A stretch of DNA of 64,000 bases from Methylomicrobium sp051061015 (GTDB lineage Bacteria > Pseudomonadota > Gammaproteobacteria > Methylococcales > Methylomonadaceae). Positions 45,603-54,279 of the stretch are shown one piece after another. Positions within the stretch are counted from its first letter, which is position 1, and every line of letters starts with the position of its first letter. Under the pieces are notes generated by a model, which was given only the letters and a program-made list of their open reading frames with translations, made no database searches and was not told the DNA's origin. The stretch covers positions 334,454 to 398,453 of the forward strand of contig JBPFEG010000088.1 of the NCBI GenBank assembly GCA_051061015.1, in the 5' to 3' direction. The translations under genes were made by a program, and so were the position numbers.

Positions 45603-46937
45603 ATGGCAGGCAACAGAGCTAGAAAGAAAACCTTACCGGAAACGCCGGTTCGGACCATGATCGAATCCCTCGCGCATGACGGGCGCGGCGTATCGCATGT
45701 CGACGGCAAGGCCGTGTTCATCGACGAGGCGCTGCCCGGTGAGGTAGTCGAATTCGTTTATACCGAAATCCGCCGCGATTTCGCCGAAGGCAAGGTCGTA
45801 AACCTGATCACCCGCAATCAGGCGCGCAGCGAGGCGGCCTGCCCGCATTACGGCGTCTGCGGCGGCTGCAGCTTTCAGCACGTCGAAGCGGCCGAGCAGA
45901 TCCATATCAAGGAGGATTTGCTGAAGGAACAGTTCAAACGGATCGGCAAGGTCGCCGTGCCTGATCTCTGGCAGCCGCTGACCGGTCCGCACTGGGGCTA
46001 CCGGCGCAAGGCACGCCTGGGCGTCAAATATGTCGCAAAGAAAAACCGGACCCTGGTAGGCTTTCGGGAGCGGCGCCATCCTTATCTGGCCGAGATCGAG
46101 AACTGCATGGTGATGCATCCTGTCGTCGGCGAGAAACTGATCGATTTGTCCGAGCTGATCTCAGGGCTCAGCATCCGTGAGAAAATCCCGCAGATCGAAG
46201 TCGCGATCGGCGACGAACAATGCGTGCTCGCGGTGCGTGTGATGGAACCGCCGACCGAAGTCGATAAGGAAAAGCTGCGCGCCTTCGCGCGCGCACACGA
46301 TGTCTCGATCTGCCTGCAACCGAAAGGACCCGATTCAATCGTGCCGCTCGACGGTGAGCCGGAAGTGGTTCCAACCTATGCACTGCCCGACCAGGCCATC
46401 GAATTCAAATTCCGCCCGGCGATGTTCACCCAGGTCAATTACGAAATCAACCGGCAAATGATCAATCGCGTACTTGACACGCTGGAACTGAACGAGCACG
46501 ACACAGTACTGGACCTGTTCTGCGGGCTCGGCAACTTTACGCTGCCGATGGCGCGCTATGCGGGGCGCGTGATCGGCGTCGAAGGCGATCAGCCCTTAGT
46601 CAACCATGCGAAGGAGAACGCCCGGCACAACAAGATCGAGAATGTCGAATTCTACGCAGCAGATCTCAGCAAGGATATCGCTGACCAACCTTGGTTCAAC
46701 CGCAAATACAACAAGATCATGCTCGACCCTTCACGGGCCGGTGCATCGGAAGTACTGAAGTATTTCAAGAAATGGCAGCCGGAGCGGATCGTCTATGTGT
46801 CTTGCAATCCTTCGACGCTGGCGCGCGATGCGGGGATTCTGGTCAACGAGCTCGGCTACAAGCTGGTCAAGGCTGGGGTGATGGATATGTTCCCGCAAAC
46901 CGGTCATGTCGAATCGATGGCGCTGTTTGTAAAATAG
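45603..46937 (+). CDS. rlmD: 23S rRNA (uracil-1939-C5) methyltransferase
   Basis: The 444-residue enzyme has an N-terminal TRAM domain, the 4Fe-4S cluster motif CPHYGVCGGCSFQH (about 80-93) and a C-terminal Rossmann domain. The SAM site is DLFCGLGNFTLPMA, and the catalytic Cys lies in VYVSCNPSTLARD. The FeS motif and length fit RlmD in the TrmA/RumA family. It begins 3 bp after the ydbL stop and is followed by the L,D-transpeptidase, all probably in one transcript. Confidence 0.95.
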   Translation: MAGNRARKKTLPETPVRTMIESLAHDGRGVSHVDGKAVFIDEALPGEVVEFVYTEIRRDFAEGKVVNLITRNQARSEAACPHYGVCGGCSFQHVEAAEQIHIKEDLLKEQFKRIGKVAVPDLWQPLTGPHWGYRRKARLGVKYVAKKNRTLVGFRERRHPYLAEIENCMVMHPVVGEKLIDLSELISGLSIREKIPQIEVAIGDEQCVLAVRVMEPPTEVDKEKLRAFARAHDVSICLQPKGPDSIVPLDGEPEVVPTYALPDQAIEFKFRPAMFTQVNYEINRQMINRVLDTLELNEHDTVLDLFCGLGNFTLPMARYAGRVIGVEGDQPLVNHAKENARHNKIENVEFYAADLSKDIADQPWFNRKYNKIMLDPSRAGASEVLKYFKKWQPERIVYVSCNPSTLARDAGILVNELGYKLVKAGVMDMFPQTGHVESMALFVK

Positions 46938-46939
46938 AG

Positions 46940-47428
46940 ATGCTCGACTCTTACCTCGATGTTTCGATCGCAGGCCAGCGTCTGTCTCTGATCGAGAACG
47001 GGTTGATTTTGAAATCCTACCCGGTCTCAACCGCGAAAAACGGTCCCGGCGAACGAAAAGGCAGCGAATGCACACCGCGCGGCTGGCATCGGGTCCGCGC
47101 GAAAATCGGCAAGGATCTGCCGATGTTTACCGTCTTCAAGGGTCGCCGTCCGACCGGCGAAATCTACGGCCCGGAGCTCGCCCGCCTTTATCCGGAACGC
47201 GACTGGATTCTGACCCGGATTCTCTGGCTCGGCGGCCTCGAGCCGGGCAGGAACCGCTACCGAGAAGTCGATAGCGCCTGGCGCTACATCTACATCCACG
47301 GCACCCCGGATGAAGGGATGCAGGGCCAACCCGAATCGCACGGCTGCATTCGGATGTTCAATGCCGATGTGCTGGAACTGTTCGATCTTGTTCAGGCCGG
47401 GGTTAAGGTATTTATCCATGAAGACTAA
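46940..47428 (+). CDS. L,D-transpeptidase (YkuD family)
   Basis: I choose ATG at 46940, giving 162 residues, because the longer frame overlaps rlmD and its extra 83 residues are an artefact. The YkuD catalytic box is complete: IHGTPDEGMQG, then ESHGCIRM with His and Cys (SHGC). No signal peptide is visible, which is unusual for enzymes that act on peptidoglycan; the start may be misplaced or export may use another route. It may cross-link peptidoglycan or attach lipoproteins. It starts 2 bp after the rlmD stop. Confidence 0.88.
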   Translation: MLDSYLDVSIAGQRLSLIENGLILKSYPVSTAKNGPGERKGSECTPRGWHRVRAKIGKDLPMFTVFKGRRPTGEIYGPELARLYPERDWILTRILWLGGLEPGRNRYREVDSAWRYIYIHGTPDEGMQGQPESHGCIRMFNADVLELFDLVQAGVKVFIHED

Positions 47429-47434
47429 TTACTC

Positions 47435-48247
47435 ATGCCGATGACACGGATCGTCCTCGGCATCGAATACGACGGCAGCGCCTTTTCCGGATGGCAGTTC
47501 CAGGCTGAACAGCGCAGCATTCAGGCTGAACTCGAAAAGGCATTGTCGAAAATCGCGAATCAGCCAGTCACCTGCATCTGCGCGGGCCGTACCGACGCCG
47601 GCGTGCATGCGCTCGAACAGGTCGTGCATTTCGACACGGAAGCCGAAAGGGAACCTTATTCCTGGGTGATGGGCGGCAATACTCATTTGCCGGATGAGGT
47701 GCGGATCCTCTGGGCCAAACCCGCAATCGGCGACTTTCATGCCCGTTACAGCGCGATCGCCCGCTTCTACCGCTACATCATTCTGAACCGGCCGGTCAAA
47801 TCAGCCCTGACGCCGACGCAAACGACCTGGTGTTATAACCCGCTCGATGCCGGCCTGATGCATCAGGCCGCACAGCATCTGATCGGTCATCACGACTTTT
47901 CTTCGTTCCGGGCGCAGGGCTGCCAGTCCAAAAGCCCGTACCGGCAAATGCATTTCGTCGACGTGTACCGCGAAGGCGACCGCGTCATCATGGACATCGC
48001 CGCGAATGCGTTTCTGCATCACATGGTCCGCAATATCGCCGGCAGCCTGATTGCGGTCGGCTCGGGCAAGCAGCCGGCCGACTGGATACAGGACCTGCTG
48101 GCCGTCAAAAAACGCGCCCTTGCCGGGGTTACCGCCCCGCCCCACGGCCTGTACCTGGGCGGCGTGTTTTATCCCGACGGCTATCAGATCGCCAATCACC
48201 CGGTTTTCGCCAAGCTGCCTGCCAATGCGCGTAGACATCAGGATTGA
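47435..48247 (+). CDS. truA: tRNA pseudouridine(38-40) synthase
   Basis: The 270-residue protein has the TruA signatures LGIEYDGSAFSGWQ (about 7-20) and the catalytic motif AGRTDAGVHALEQVVHF, where Asp in GRTDAGVH is the nucleophile. It modifies U38-U40 in the anticodon stem-loop. It starts 6 bp after the L,D-transpeptidase stop. Confidence 0.97.
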   Translation: MPMTRIVLGIEYDGSAFSGWQFQAEQRSIQAELEKALSKIANQPVTCICAGRTDAGVHALEQVVHFDTEAEREPYSWVMGGNTHLPDEVRILWAKPAIGDFHARYSAIARFYRYIILNRPVKSALTPTQTTWCYNPLDAGLMHQAAQHLIGHHDFSSFRAQGCQSKSPYRQMHFVDVYREGDRVIMDIAANAFLHHMVRNIAGSLIAVGSGKQPADWIQDLLAVKKRALAGVTAPPHGLYLGGVFYPDGYQIANHPVFAKLPANARRHQD

Positions 48248-48375
48248 GTGATTTCATCAAAGCACTGCCTGAAATCAAAAACAATCCATTATGCATAATC
48301 ACCACAATAAAGTGATACACGTATAGGGTTGGGATGCTTCTAAAATCAGGCCGGATGCTGCATGCGGGGAATTTC

Positions 48376-49110
48376 ATGACGTCAATCTCGATCAATTTTC
48401 TTCTGACTGCCAGTTTATTCGCAAGTATGCTGGGACCCTCATCAGCCCAGGCCGATTGGCACGGTGACCTAAAATTTCTGAGTGACTACATTTATAGAGG
48501 CTATTCAAAAAGCCGGGGCAATCCGGTCGTGCAAGCGCATGTTGACTATCAGAACGATACGGGGTGGTTTGCCGGGCTGGGTTTATCTCAAGTCCGCTTT
48601 GATGACCAGTTAAACACGGCCCGCGCAGAAATTGAAATCAAGCCTTACCTGGGCTGGAGTTTGCCGCTTTCTGCTGACTGGAGAGCCGAATTGTCGGCCA
48701 GCGGTTATCTCTACGACAACAAACTGTTTGGGCATGACGCCAATTACGTAGAAATTTATGGCTCTTTACATTATCAAGATTGGCTGAGCGCCAGAGCCTC
48801 GGTCGCGCCTGATGCCTATCAACGCCAGGCCACTGTCCTCAATTACGAGCTGAATTATCGGCGTGATCTTTTAGATGATGTTCAGTTCTCGGCCGGGCTG
48901 GGGTATTACCAGGCGGGGGCGTTGCTGGGTCAAGATTATTTCTACTGGAACGCGGGCATATCCTGGTTTGTGACCTCTTATTTGGCTATCGACATGCGTT
49001 ATGTCGACGTCGCCCTCAGCCATGGCCCAGAACCTGGACATCATGCCGATCAATTTTATCCTCGGCAGCAAGACAACAACTATCAGTTCTCGATCACGCT
49101 GGGATTTTAA
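48376..49110 (+). CDS. Gcw_chp/TorF-like outer-membrane protein
   Basis: I choose ATG at 48376 because GGGGAA precedes it, giving 244 residues; two in-frame ATGs lie at 48334 and 48355. A signal peptide of about 27 residues ends near AQA. The mature protein has the Gcw_chp/TorF-type start LKFLSDYIYRGYSKSRGNPV followed by amphipathic strands with many Tyr residues and a final Phe (ITLGF), as in outer-membrane barrels. A porin role is inferred from the family. It precedes the sigma factor gene by 88 bp. Confidence 0.75.
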   Translation: MTSISINFLLTASLFASMLGPSSAQADWHGDLKFLSDYIYRGYSKSRGNPVVQAHVDYQNDTGWFAGLGLSQVRFDDQLNTARAEIEIKPYLGWSLPLSADWRAELSASGYLYDNKLFGHDANYVEIYGSLHYQDWLSARASVAPDAYQRQATVLNYELNYRRDLLDDVQFSAGLGYYQAGALLGQDYFYWNAGISWFVTSYLAIDMRYVDVALSHGPEPGHHADQFYPRQQDNNYQFSITLGF

Positions 49111-49121
49111 AAAAAATTTTT

Positions 49122-49136
49122 ATGCGTTTGAACCTT
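49122..49136 (+). promoter_or_regulatory. Candidate ECF promoter -35 element upstream of the sigma gene
   Basis: ATGCGTTTGAACCTT lies 62 bp before the sigma factor ATG and matches 13 of 15 bases with 51825-51839 before the Thr-Ser-Gly protein gene. TGAACC resembles the GAAC core of ECF -35 boxes. No clear common -10 was seen. Confidence 0.5.
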
Positions 49137-49198
49137 TTTGCCTCGCAGAGGAATACAGTTGCAAGGCCTCCTTTGAAAACTCAGGAAATAGTTGAACT

Positions 49199-49792
49199 AT
49201 GCCGCGTTTAGTTCGTAAACGAGCGTCAAAAATGCCCGTTAAGAAAGAGACCGAAGTCGATGAATATGCTTTACTTCAACGCATCATTGATGGCGATGAA
49301 CTGGCATTCGAAGCCTTTTACAAGCATTATCATCCGAAGTTGTTTCGTTTCATTTTGCGTACTACGCGGCAAGCCGAAATCGTTGAGGAATTGATTCAAG
49401 AAACGTTATGGTTCATCTGGGAGAAACCGGAACGCTTCAATCAGGAGAGTAAAATATCGACTTGGGTATTTGGTATTGCTTACCGCAAGGCGCTTAAATC
49501 GATGGCTAAAACCGCACAACGCAGTCAGGATATGAATATCGATGAACTGAGCGAAACGATCGGTGATCCCTGGGTCAATTTGGCTGAGGACACTGAAATA
49601 AAAGATTGGCTGGATTGTGCGCTCGACCAATTGTCTGCCGATCAAAGGGCCGTAATCGAATTAACTTTCCTTCACGGACTGACATATCAGGACATCGCCA
49701 AAATCCTCGACTGCCCGGAAAATACCGTTAAAACCCGCATGTATCATGCGCGCAAGAAACTTCATGCGTTCGCAGAAGCTCAGGAGAATTAA
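49199..49792 (+). CDS. ECF-type RNA polymerase sigma factor
   Basis: The 197-residue protein has region 2 (ELAFEAFYKHYHPKLFRFIL near 38-57, VEELIQETLWFIWE near 65-78, STWVFGIAYRKALK) and region 4 (LSADQRAVIELTFLHGLTYQ and DIAKILDCPENTVKTRMYHA). Start ATG 49199 has AGGAAA about 10 nt before it. A membrane anti-sigma factor gene follows at once (4 bp). It likely directs genes for surface proteins nearby, judged from shared upstream motifs. Confidence 0.94.
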   Translation: MPRLVRKRASKMPVKKETEVDEYALLQRIIDGDELAFEAFYKHYHPKLFRFILRTTRQAEIVEELIQETLWFIWEKPERFNQESKISTWVFGIAYRKALKSMAKTAQRSQDMNIDELSETIGDPWVNLAEDTEIKDWLDCALDQLSADQRAVIELTFLHGLTYQDIAKILDCPENTVKTRMYHARKKLHAFAEAQEN

Positions 49793-49796
49793 CGCC

Positions 49797-50474
49797 ATGA
49801 CATTACCCTCACCCACGATAATCGATCCACACCAACAAATACGGCTTTTGCTGCCTTGGTATGCAAATCAAACCCTTTCCTTCGAAGAGCAGGATCGCGT
49901 GGAAAACCATCTTCGTCATTGCCCGTCGTGTCGCCGGGAACTGGTTAGTCTGAAAAGTTTAGCCAAGGCTTTAACAGAAGCTCCTGAATCAGGAGGAGAT
50001 GCGGAAACGTCTTTCATAGCCTTGCGGGCTAAACTTCCACTTCGAAAAGCTCCTGTCACCCTATCCACAATCCCCGCTAATACAGCTACGCGGGACAAAT
50101 CGCGGAAGTTCAGCCGCCAAAATTCTATCCGGTTTGCGCTGGCGGCATCGCTATTGCTGGCGGTGATTCCGTTGATCCTACATATACAGAGGACACACCC
50201 GACCGAGGGTTATTACATGCTCTCGGACAATAGACCCGAAACGGCGAACGCCAAGGATTTGCGCATAGTTTTTGCCAAATCCCTGTCCAATGCGGAAATC
50301 GATGCGATCCTGGCAAAAATTCATGCCCACCGTATTAATGCCCCCAATAGTGTTGGCGCAATTACAGTAAGGCTGGATGACGATCAAAAAAGCGATAAGC
50401 AGACAGCCGATGCGGTCGATTTACTTCGCCGTAATCATGATATCTTACTAGCAGAACCTGTCGCACAGCCATGA
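49797..50474 (+). CDS. Transmembrane anti-sigma factor with zinc finger
   Basis: The 225-residue protein starts at ATG 49797, with AGGAG 10 nt before it. Residues near 36-43 read HLRHCPSCRREL, the HxxxCxxC zinc-finger of anti-sigma factors. One membrane helix follows near 121-137 (FALAASLLLAVIPLILHI). The periplasmic part has a compact domain with KDLRIVFAKSLSNAEIDAIL, GAITVRLDD and NHDILLAEPV. This beta-alpha-beta order and final AEPV resemble subtilase propeptides. The next gene is a subtilisin-like lipoprotein, so direct contact is plausible. The stop overlaps that gene by 4 bp. Confidence 0.82.
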   Translation: MTLPSPTIIDPHQQIRLLLPWYANQTLSFEEQDRVENHLRHCPSCRRELVSLKSLAKALTEAPESGGDAETSFIALRAKLPLRKAPVTLSTIPANTATRDKSRKFSRQNSIRFALAASLLLAVIPLILHIQRTHPTEGYYMLSDNRPETANAKDLRIVFAKSLSNAEIDAILAKIHAHRINAPNSVGAITVRLDDDQKSDKQTADAVDLLRRNHDILLAEPVAQP

Positions 50475-51748
50475 ACTGGCTACGCTTTGGAGCATTCGTA
50501 TTACTCGCAAGCCTGCTCTCCGGCTGCGCCTCTAAAACGGGTAATTTTGGTCTGGGCGACAGTCCCGACGCTGAAGAGCGGCGCCTGCTGGTCACTTTTG
50601 TCGACCGGACTATTAATCGGAATCTTCTCGGCAATGCCCAGGATAATTATCGGCTTCGCGAGCAATACAGCAACTCCGGCTGGAGCGAACGTATTGCCCG
50701 CCAACTGGCCGAGCGCTATCAAATTCAATTTGTCGCCCAATGGCCTGTCACAGAATTAGGAGTCAGTTGCGTTGTTTACCAAGTTCCTGAAACCTTACCC
50801 TTGCGTGAGGTGATGACTTCATTACAGCACGACCCTGATGTTTCAGTAGTCCAGCTTATGCACAGTTTTGAAGTCCTCAGCAATCAGCAGTCGATGAATA
50901 AACCGCACAATGATCCTTATCTAAAATTACAAGCCGGGTTTCAATCGCTGGGAATTAATGAATTACATAAAAAAAGTACGGGACAAGGCATCCGTATCGC
51001 TCTGATCGATACCGGGGTCGATATTGACCACCCTGATCTTAAGGGACAAATCACCTACTTCGAAAATATGGCTCCGGAAACCAGCGATCCTCATTTCGCA
51101 GAGATCCACGGCACTGCCGTGGCCGGGGTATTGTCAGCGCGTCCTAATAATCATATCGGTATCTCGGGCATTGCGCCCGAAGCTGAAATTATGGCTCTTC
51201 GTGCCTGTTGGCCGAAAAAATCCGGCGCACTGGCTGCCCGTTGTAATAGTTTTACCCTGGCACTGGCGCTCAATCAGGCCATTCGTCTTGATAGCCACAT
51301 CATCAATTTGAGTTTGAGCGGACCAGAAGACCCCTTGCTGAAGCTCTTAATTGAGAAAGCGCTGAGTAAAGGGATCGTCGTGATTGCGGCGACTCCTGGC
51401 AAAGATCAACACGACAGTTTTCCAGCCTCGTTACCTGGAGTGATCCCCGTGGCACAAGAAGGGAAGAATGATAAGCCAGGTATTGTCGCTGCACCCGGTC
51501 AGGATATTCTGACGACGGTTCCCCATGAGGGGTACGACTTTATGAGCGGAAGCTCCTTTGCTACGCCGCATGTGGCTGGCGTAATCGCGCTGCTGCTGCA
51601 ACTTCATCCCGATCGGCAGGTTAGCGACCTCAAACGGCAGCTTATCGCCGAATATAATCGATTAACGGCTCAGCCGGTCAATACGGCGGCCGCTATTTCT
51701 CAGCAGGAGACAGGATTCAAAGGCAGAAATGTCAACCATCCGAACTAG
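50471..51748 (+). CDS. Subtilisin-like (S8) serine protease lipoprotein
   Basis: The 425-residue protein has a lipoprotein signal with LSGC (about residues 16-19). An N-terminal region of about 130 residues, with a propeptide-like half (SVVQLMHSFEVL), leads into an S8 catalytic domain: ALIDTGVDIDHPD (Asp), HGTAVAGVLSA (His) and MSGSSFATPHVAGV (Ser). It is predicted to sit in the periplasm, bound to a membrane. As the third gene in the sigma/anti-sigma operon it could cut the anti-sigma factor or act on envelope proteins under its control. Confidence 0.92.
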   Translation: MNWLRFGAFVLLASLLSGCASKTGNFGLGDSPDAEERRLLVTFVDRTINRNLLGNAQDNYRLREQYSNSGWSERIARQLAERYQIQFVAQWPVTELGVSCVVYQVPETLPLREVMTSLQHDPDVSVVQLMHSFEVLSNQQSMNKPHNDPYLKLQAGFQSLGINELHKKSTGQGIRIALIDTGVDIDHPDLKGQITYFENMAPETSDPHFAEIHGTAVAGVLSARPNNHIGISGIAPEAEIMALRACWPKKSGALAARCNSFTLALALNQAIRLDSHIINLSLSGPEDPLLKLLIEKALSKGIVVIAATPGKDQHDSFPASLPGVIPVAQEGKNDKPGIVAAPGQDILTTVPHEGYDFMSGSSFATPHVAGVIALLLQLHPDRQVSDLKRQLIAEYNRLTAQPVNTAAAISQQETGFKGRNVNHPN

Positions 51749-51824
51749 CCAGAATAGAACGGCTTCAGTCAATTAATTTCATCAGCCAGACAGCGCTTTA
51801 TCGTTATTTTCCAGTTTTTTTTCA

Positions 51825-51839
51825 TGGGGTTGAACCTTC
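51825..51839 (+). promoter_or_regulatory. Candidate ECF promoter -35 element upstream of the Thr-Ser-Gly protein gene
   Basis: ATGGGGTTGAACCTT lies 87 bp before the ATG at 51927 and is near-identical to the motif at 49122-49136. A short inverted repeat CCCGGTATTTCCGGG follows it at 51840-51854. Confidence 0.5.
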
Positions 51840-51926
51840 CCGGTATTTCCGGGCATTAACTGGTCGAGATAGAAAAATATCAATTCAACAGATCGGAACT
51901 CAACAACACTTTAATCAGGAGATACC

Positions 51927-52562
51927 ATGAAAATGACAAAACATAAAGAAGTCGCCTTATTGCTGGTCGGGAGCTTAGCGGTAATGACACCGGCTTTTGC
52001 GAAAAACGGGGCAGATGACGGAATCACCTCTGGAACCTCTGGAACCTCTGGAACTTCCGGAACGTCTGGAACCTCGGGACTTTCAGGAACGTCTGGAACG
52101 TCCGGTATCTCGGCAAATACAACGGCACCGGTTCCGAATGGCACTGTCAAAGGGTTCTTTACGCCATCCCTTGGTACACCCGTAATAAAAGGCGCTTTTA
52201 AACATACCGTTAAAAGCAAGGGCAAAAAACAGGAGTTGAAAATCGATATTAAAGTGGGAAAAAACGGCTTTATAACCCCCGATAATTTCGATACGGGAGT
52301 CGTTAGAGCTGTATTTCCGGATGGTGCTGTGTGCGAACTGGAGAGCGACGATACGCCGCGCAAGCATTATAAATACTCTCTAAAAGTTAGGGTGCGCAAG
52401 GGAATCTATGAAGAAAAGGATGGTTTATGCGACTTTTCGCAAACGCAAACGCCTCCGCAAATTCCTCTTTATGCTGCCAATCCAGTTATTATCGAGTTTG
52501 ATGAAGATGACGATGCCGCTACCCCAAATGTGGAAATAGCCACGGGCGTTTTTGGCCAGTAA
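51927..52562 (+). CDS. Secreted protein with Thr-Ser-Gly repeat tract
   Basis: The 211-residue protein has a signal peptide (about 1-25, ending AFA). Residues 34-60 are nine tripeptides, mostly TSG with one LSG. The remaining 150 residues form a beta-rich domain with two Cys residues (FPDGAVCELESDD and DGLCDFSQ), perhaps disulfide-linked, and an acidic end (EFDEDDDAATPN). No family is recognised. The tract is a good candidate for O-glycosylation, and an O-heptosyltransferase gene lies convergently 116 bp beyond its stop. The upstream motif suggests control by the ECF sigma factor. Confidence 0.72.
   Translation: MKMTKHKEVALLLVGSLAVMTPAFAKNGADDGITSGTSGTSGTSGTSGTSGLSGTSGTSGISANTTAPVPNGTVKGFFTPSLGTPVIKGAFKHTVKSKGKKQELKIDIKVGKNGFITPDNFDTGVVRAVFPDGAVCELESDDTPRKHYKYSLKVRVRKGIYEEKDGLCDFSQTQTPPQIPLYAANPVIIEFDEDDDAATPNVEIATGVFGQ
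52026..52106 (+). repeat. Nine tandem 9-bp units encoding Thr-Ser-Gly
   Basis: The unit is close to ACCTCTGGA; third codon positions vary, so the repeat is kept mostly at the protein level. The array of nine stands in frame and can change length without breaking the frame. Confidence 0.9.
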
Positions 52563-52579
52563 GCTTTTTGGAATTACCA

Positions 52580-52618
52580 ACCGCTCTAAGCACGGACGAA
52601 TTTAGAGCGGTTTTTTTC
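52580..52618 (+). terminator. Intrinsic terminator of the Thr-Ser-Gly protein gene
   Basis: AACCGCTCTAA and TTAGAGCGGTT form an 11-bp stem with a 12-nt loop, followed by a run of T. It begins 17 bp after the stop codon. Confidence 0.9.
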
Positions 52619-52678
52619 TCGATTCTCTCAAAGAAACCTTTCCATTGACGCCTAAGGCTCAAGGCGAAACAGAAGCTT

Positions 52679-53812
52679 TTACAGGAAAGGGGCTATGGCC
52701 TCTATGACCTGCCGGCCCCTAATATGACGGGTGCATTCAAACATCCGCGCAGTGCCTTTATGATCCGGACACCAATTCCAGGCGCCGGGATCCAGACGGA
52801 AACGGTTAAAGCAGCCGCTACACACATTCTCTTTTGGGAATACCCGAATACAATCCTGCATCTCGGTGTATGGATATGAAAAACCGCTGATCAGGCAAGT
52901 ACGGCAACCGACTGCCCAAGAAAGCCAGCTTAAGCCACTCCCGATTCCGATAAACATTTTGGCATGACGCAGATAAAGGATCATTATGTCCAGAGATATT
53001 TCCGGCAGCAATTTGACTCCCTGCGGAATACGATTGGCCATGTACTCCTTGCCCTCTGGAGACAACAGCACAACCTGATAACCTTTATAGTGTAGAAAGC
53101 GTACCACCTCGGCCCAGCCTTTCGGGTTATTCCAGTATTTGGCCTGGGAAGTGGAATGAAAACCGATACAAACATAAGGTTTATCGATAGGACGAGGCAA
53201 CTCTTTTGCCTTGATTCTGGGTTTGATCTCTCCATAAGGCAATCCCAAAATATCGTACGCCGGCTTTGCAATAGAGTGCTCCCGAACATCCGCGTAATTT
53301 TTACTGTAGTCGTAGCTCCCATCCTCCCGATAAAACATCCCTATTCGATACATCGCATAAAGATTATCCGTAACTTCGCCGGGCTCAATAAATTCGATGT
53401 CGGGATAGGAATCTTTAAATAATCCGTTAATGAAGGTGGAACAAATAACGTGGCAGTTGTGTTGCTGACGGAATTGTTCAACGGCCGGAAACCAGGCCAG
53501 CGTATCGCCCAGTGAGCGGGACTCGAAAGCAATATAAACCCGCTTACCTTGGCAATCGTAACAGTGCTGAAAAATAAGCTGGTTATCGGATATATTGAAA
53601 ACCTGGATAGCCCAGCGTACAAAATAGGACTGGGGCGATCGCACCCATCCTCCGCCAGCCGGAATTTCGCATTGCATCACATAATCCGGTTCATCCAGGT
53701 CCTGAAATTGCACACGATAGCGGCCAACGGCATCATCGCCTGTGATCTCCAAATAAGCCCCATGGATGAAATTAAAGTTAAACTGCATCTGGGAGAGTAC
53801 ACGTTTTTTCAT
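52679..53812 (-). CDS. Autotransporter-type O-heptosyltransferase (TibC/AAH-like)
   Basis: The 377-residue enzyme resembles bacterial autotransporter heptosyltransferases. It has an N-terminal beta domain (about 1-110), a Rossmann-like glycosyltransferase body (IGFHSTSQAKYWNNPKGWAE, IGIGSGLSWLSWAVGCRTCL), and four Cys residues arranged as CSGCFN...WCPDH...FECTRH near the C-terminus, like the iron-finger of TibC. These enzymes use ADP-heptose to glycosylate Ser residues of autotransporter passengers in the cytoplasm. No BAHT-type autotransporter passenger is in the window; the neighbouring Thr-Ser-Gly protein is a candidate acceptor. Confidence 0.82.
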   Translation of the reverse strand: MKKRVLSQMQFNFNFIHGAYLEITGDDAVGRYRVQFQDLDEPDYVMQCEIPAGGGWVRSPQSYFVRWAIQVFNISDNQLIFQHCYDCQGKRVYIAFESRSLGDTLAWFPAVEQFRQQHNCHVICSTFINGLFKDSYPDIEFIEPGEVTDNLYAMYRIGMFYREDGSYDYSKNYADVREHSIAKPAYDILGLPYGEIKPRIKAKELPRPIDKPYVCIGFHSTSQAKYWNNPKGWAEVVRFLHYKGYQVVLLSPEGKEYMANRIPQGVKLLPEISLDIMILYLRHAKMFIGIGSGLSWLSWAVGCRTCLISGFSYPYTEMQDCIRVFPKENVCSGCFNRFRLDPGAWNWCPDHKGTARMFECTRHIRGRQVIEAIAPFL

Positions 53813-54279
53813 TTGCGGGTGATCGCCTTACCGGTCATATAAAGAAATTCCCTCATTTCTATGGCAAACTTGACGACTGGAAATCTAACTGGCTCGCAAT
53901 TAACAGACCCAAGTGCTGAGGCTATTGCCTTTCGCTTTCTGTCCTAGCTGAAAAAACCAAGACTAACATGACAGATGCCAAACCTCAATTTCCGGCTGAG
54001 AAATGTGAAATGCTGTCAGAAATTACATCATCTCTTACGCCGGCTGTATTTAACGGATACCAGAGATGCCCCACTATACAATTCGTCATTGGATCTTTTT
54101 TACCGCTGCGAGGACAGCACCCGAAAAGGCTCACCAATGCTGAACTTCGCTTAAAAGGTCATCGTCTCTACTAAAGCAATCCTATTGATTAAAATAAGCC
54201 CTATCCATTTGCCGCCTAATCCTGCGAATTCATTCATGAACGAACAACTCATCAATCACCTATTCTTCGAATTTAAAAG
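53813..54279. other. 467-bp intergenic region
   Basis: A 68-codon open frame on the + strand (53968-54174) has no known match, no clear ribosome-binding site and codons unlike its neighbours; I do not call it. The region holds the divergent starts of the heptosyltransferase gene and the exporter operon, but no clear promoter was seen. Confidence 0.4.

Noticed and set aside
46691..46939. N-terminal extension of the L,D-transpeptidase frame
   Set aside because: It overlaps rlmD out of frame, and the extension has no family-like sequence; ATG 46940 fits the YkuD start.
52026..52106. Tandem array considered as CRISPR-like
   Set aside because: Units are 9 bp, contiguous and in frame with a secreted protein; there are no spacers.
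53968..54174. 68-codon open frame in the gap before the exporter operon
   Set aside because: No known match, no ribosome-binding site and no conserved features visible.
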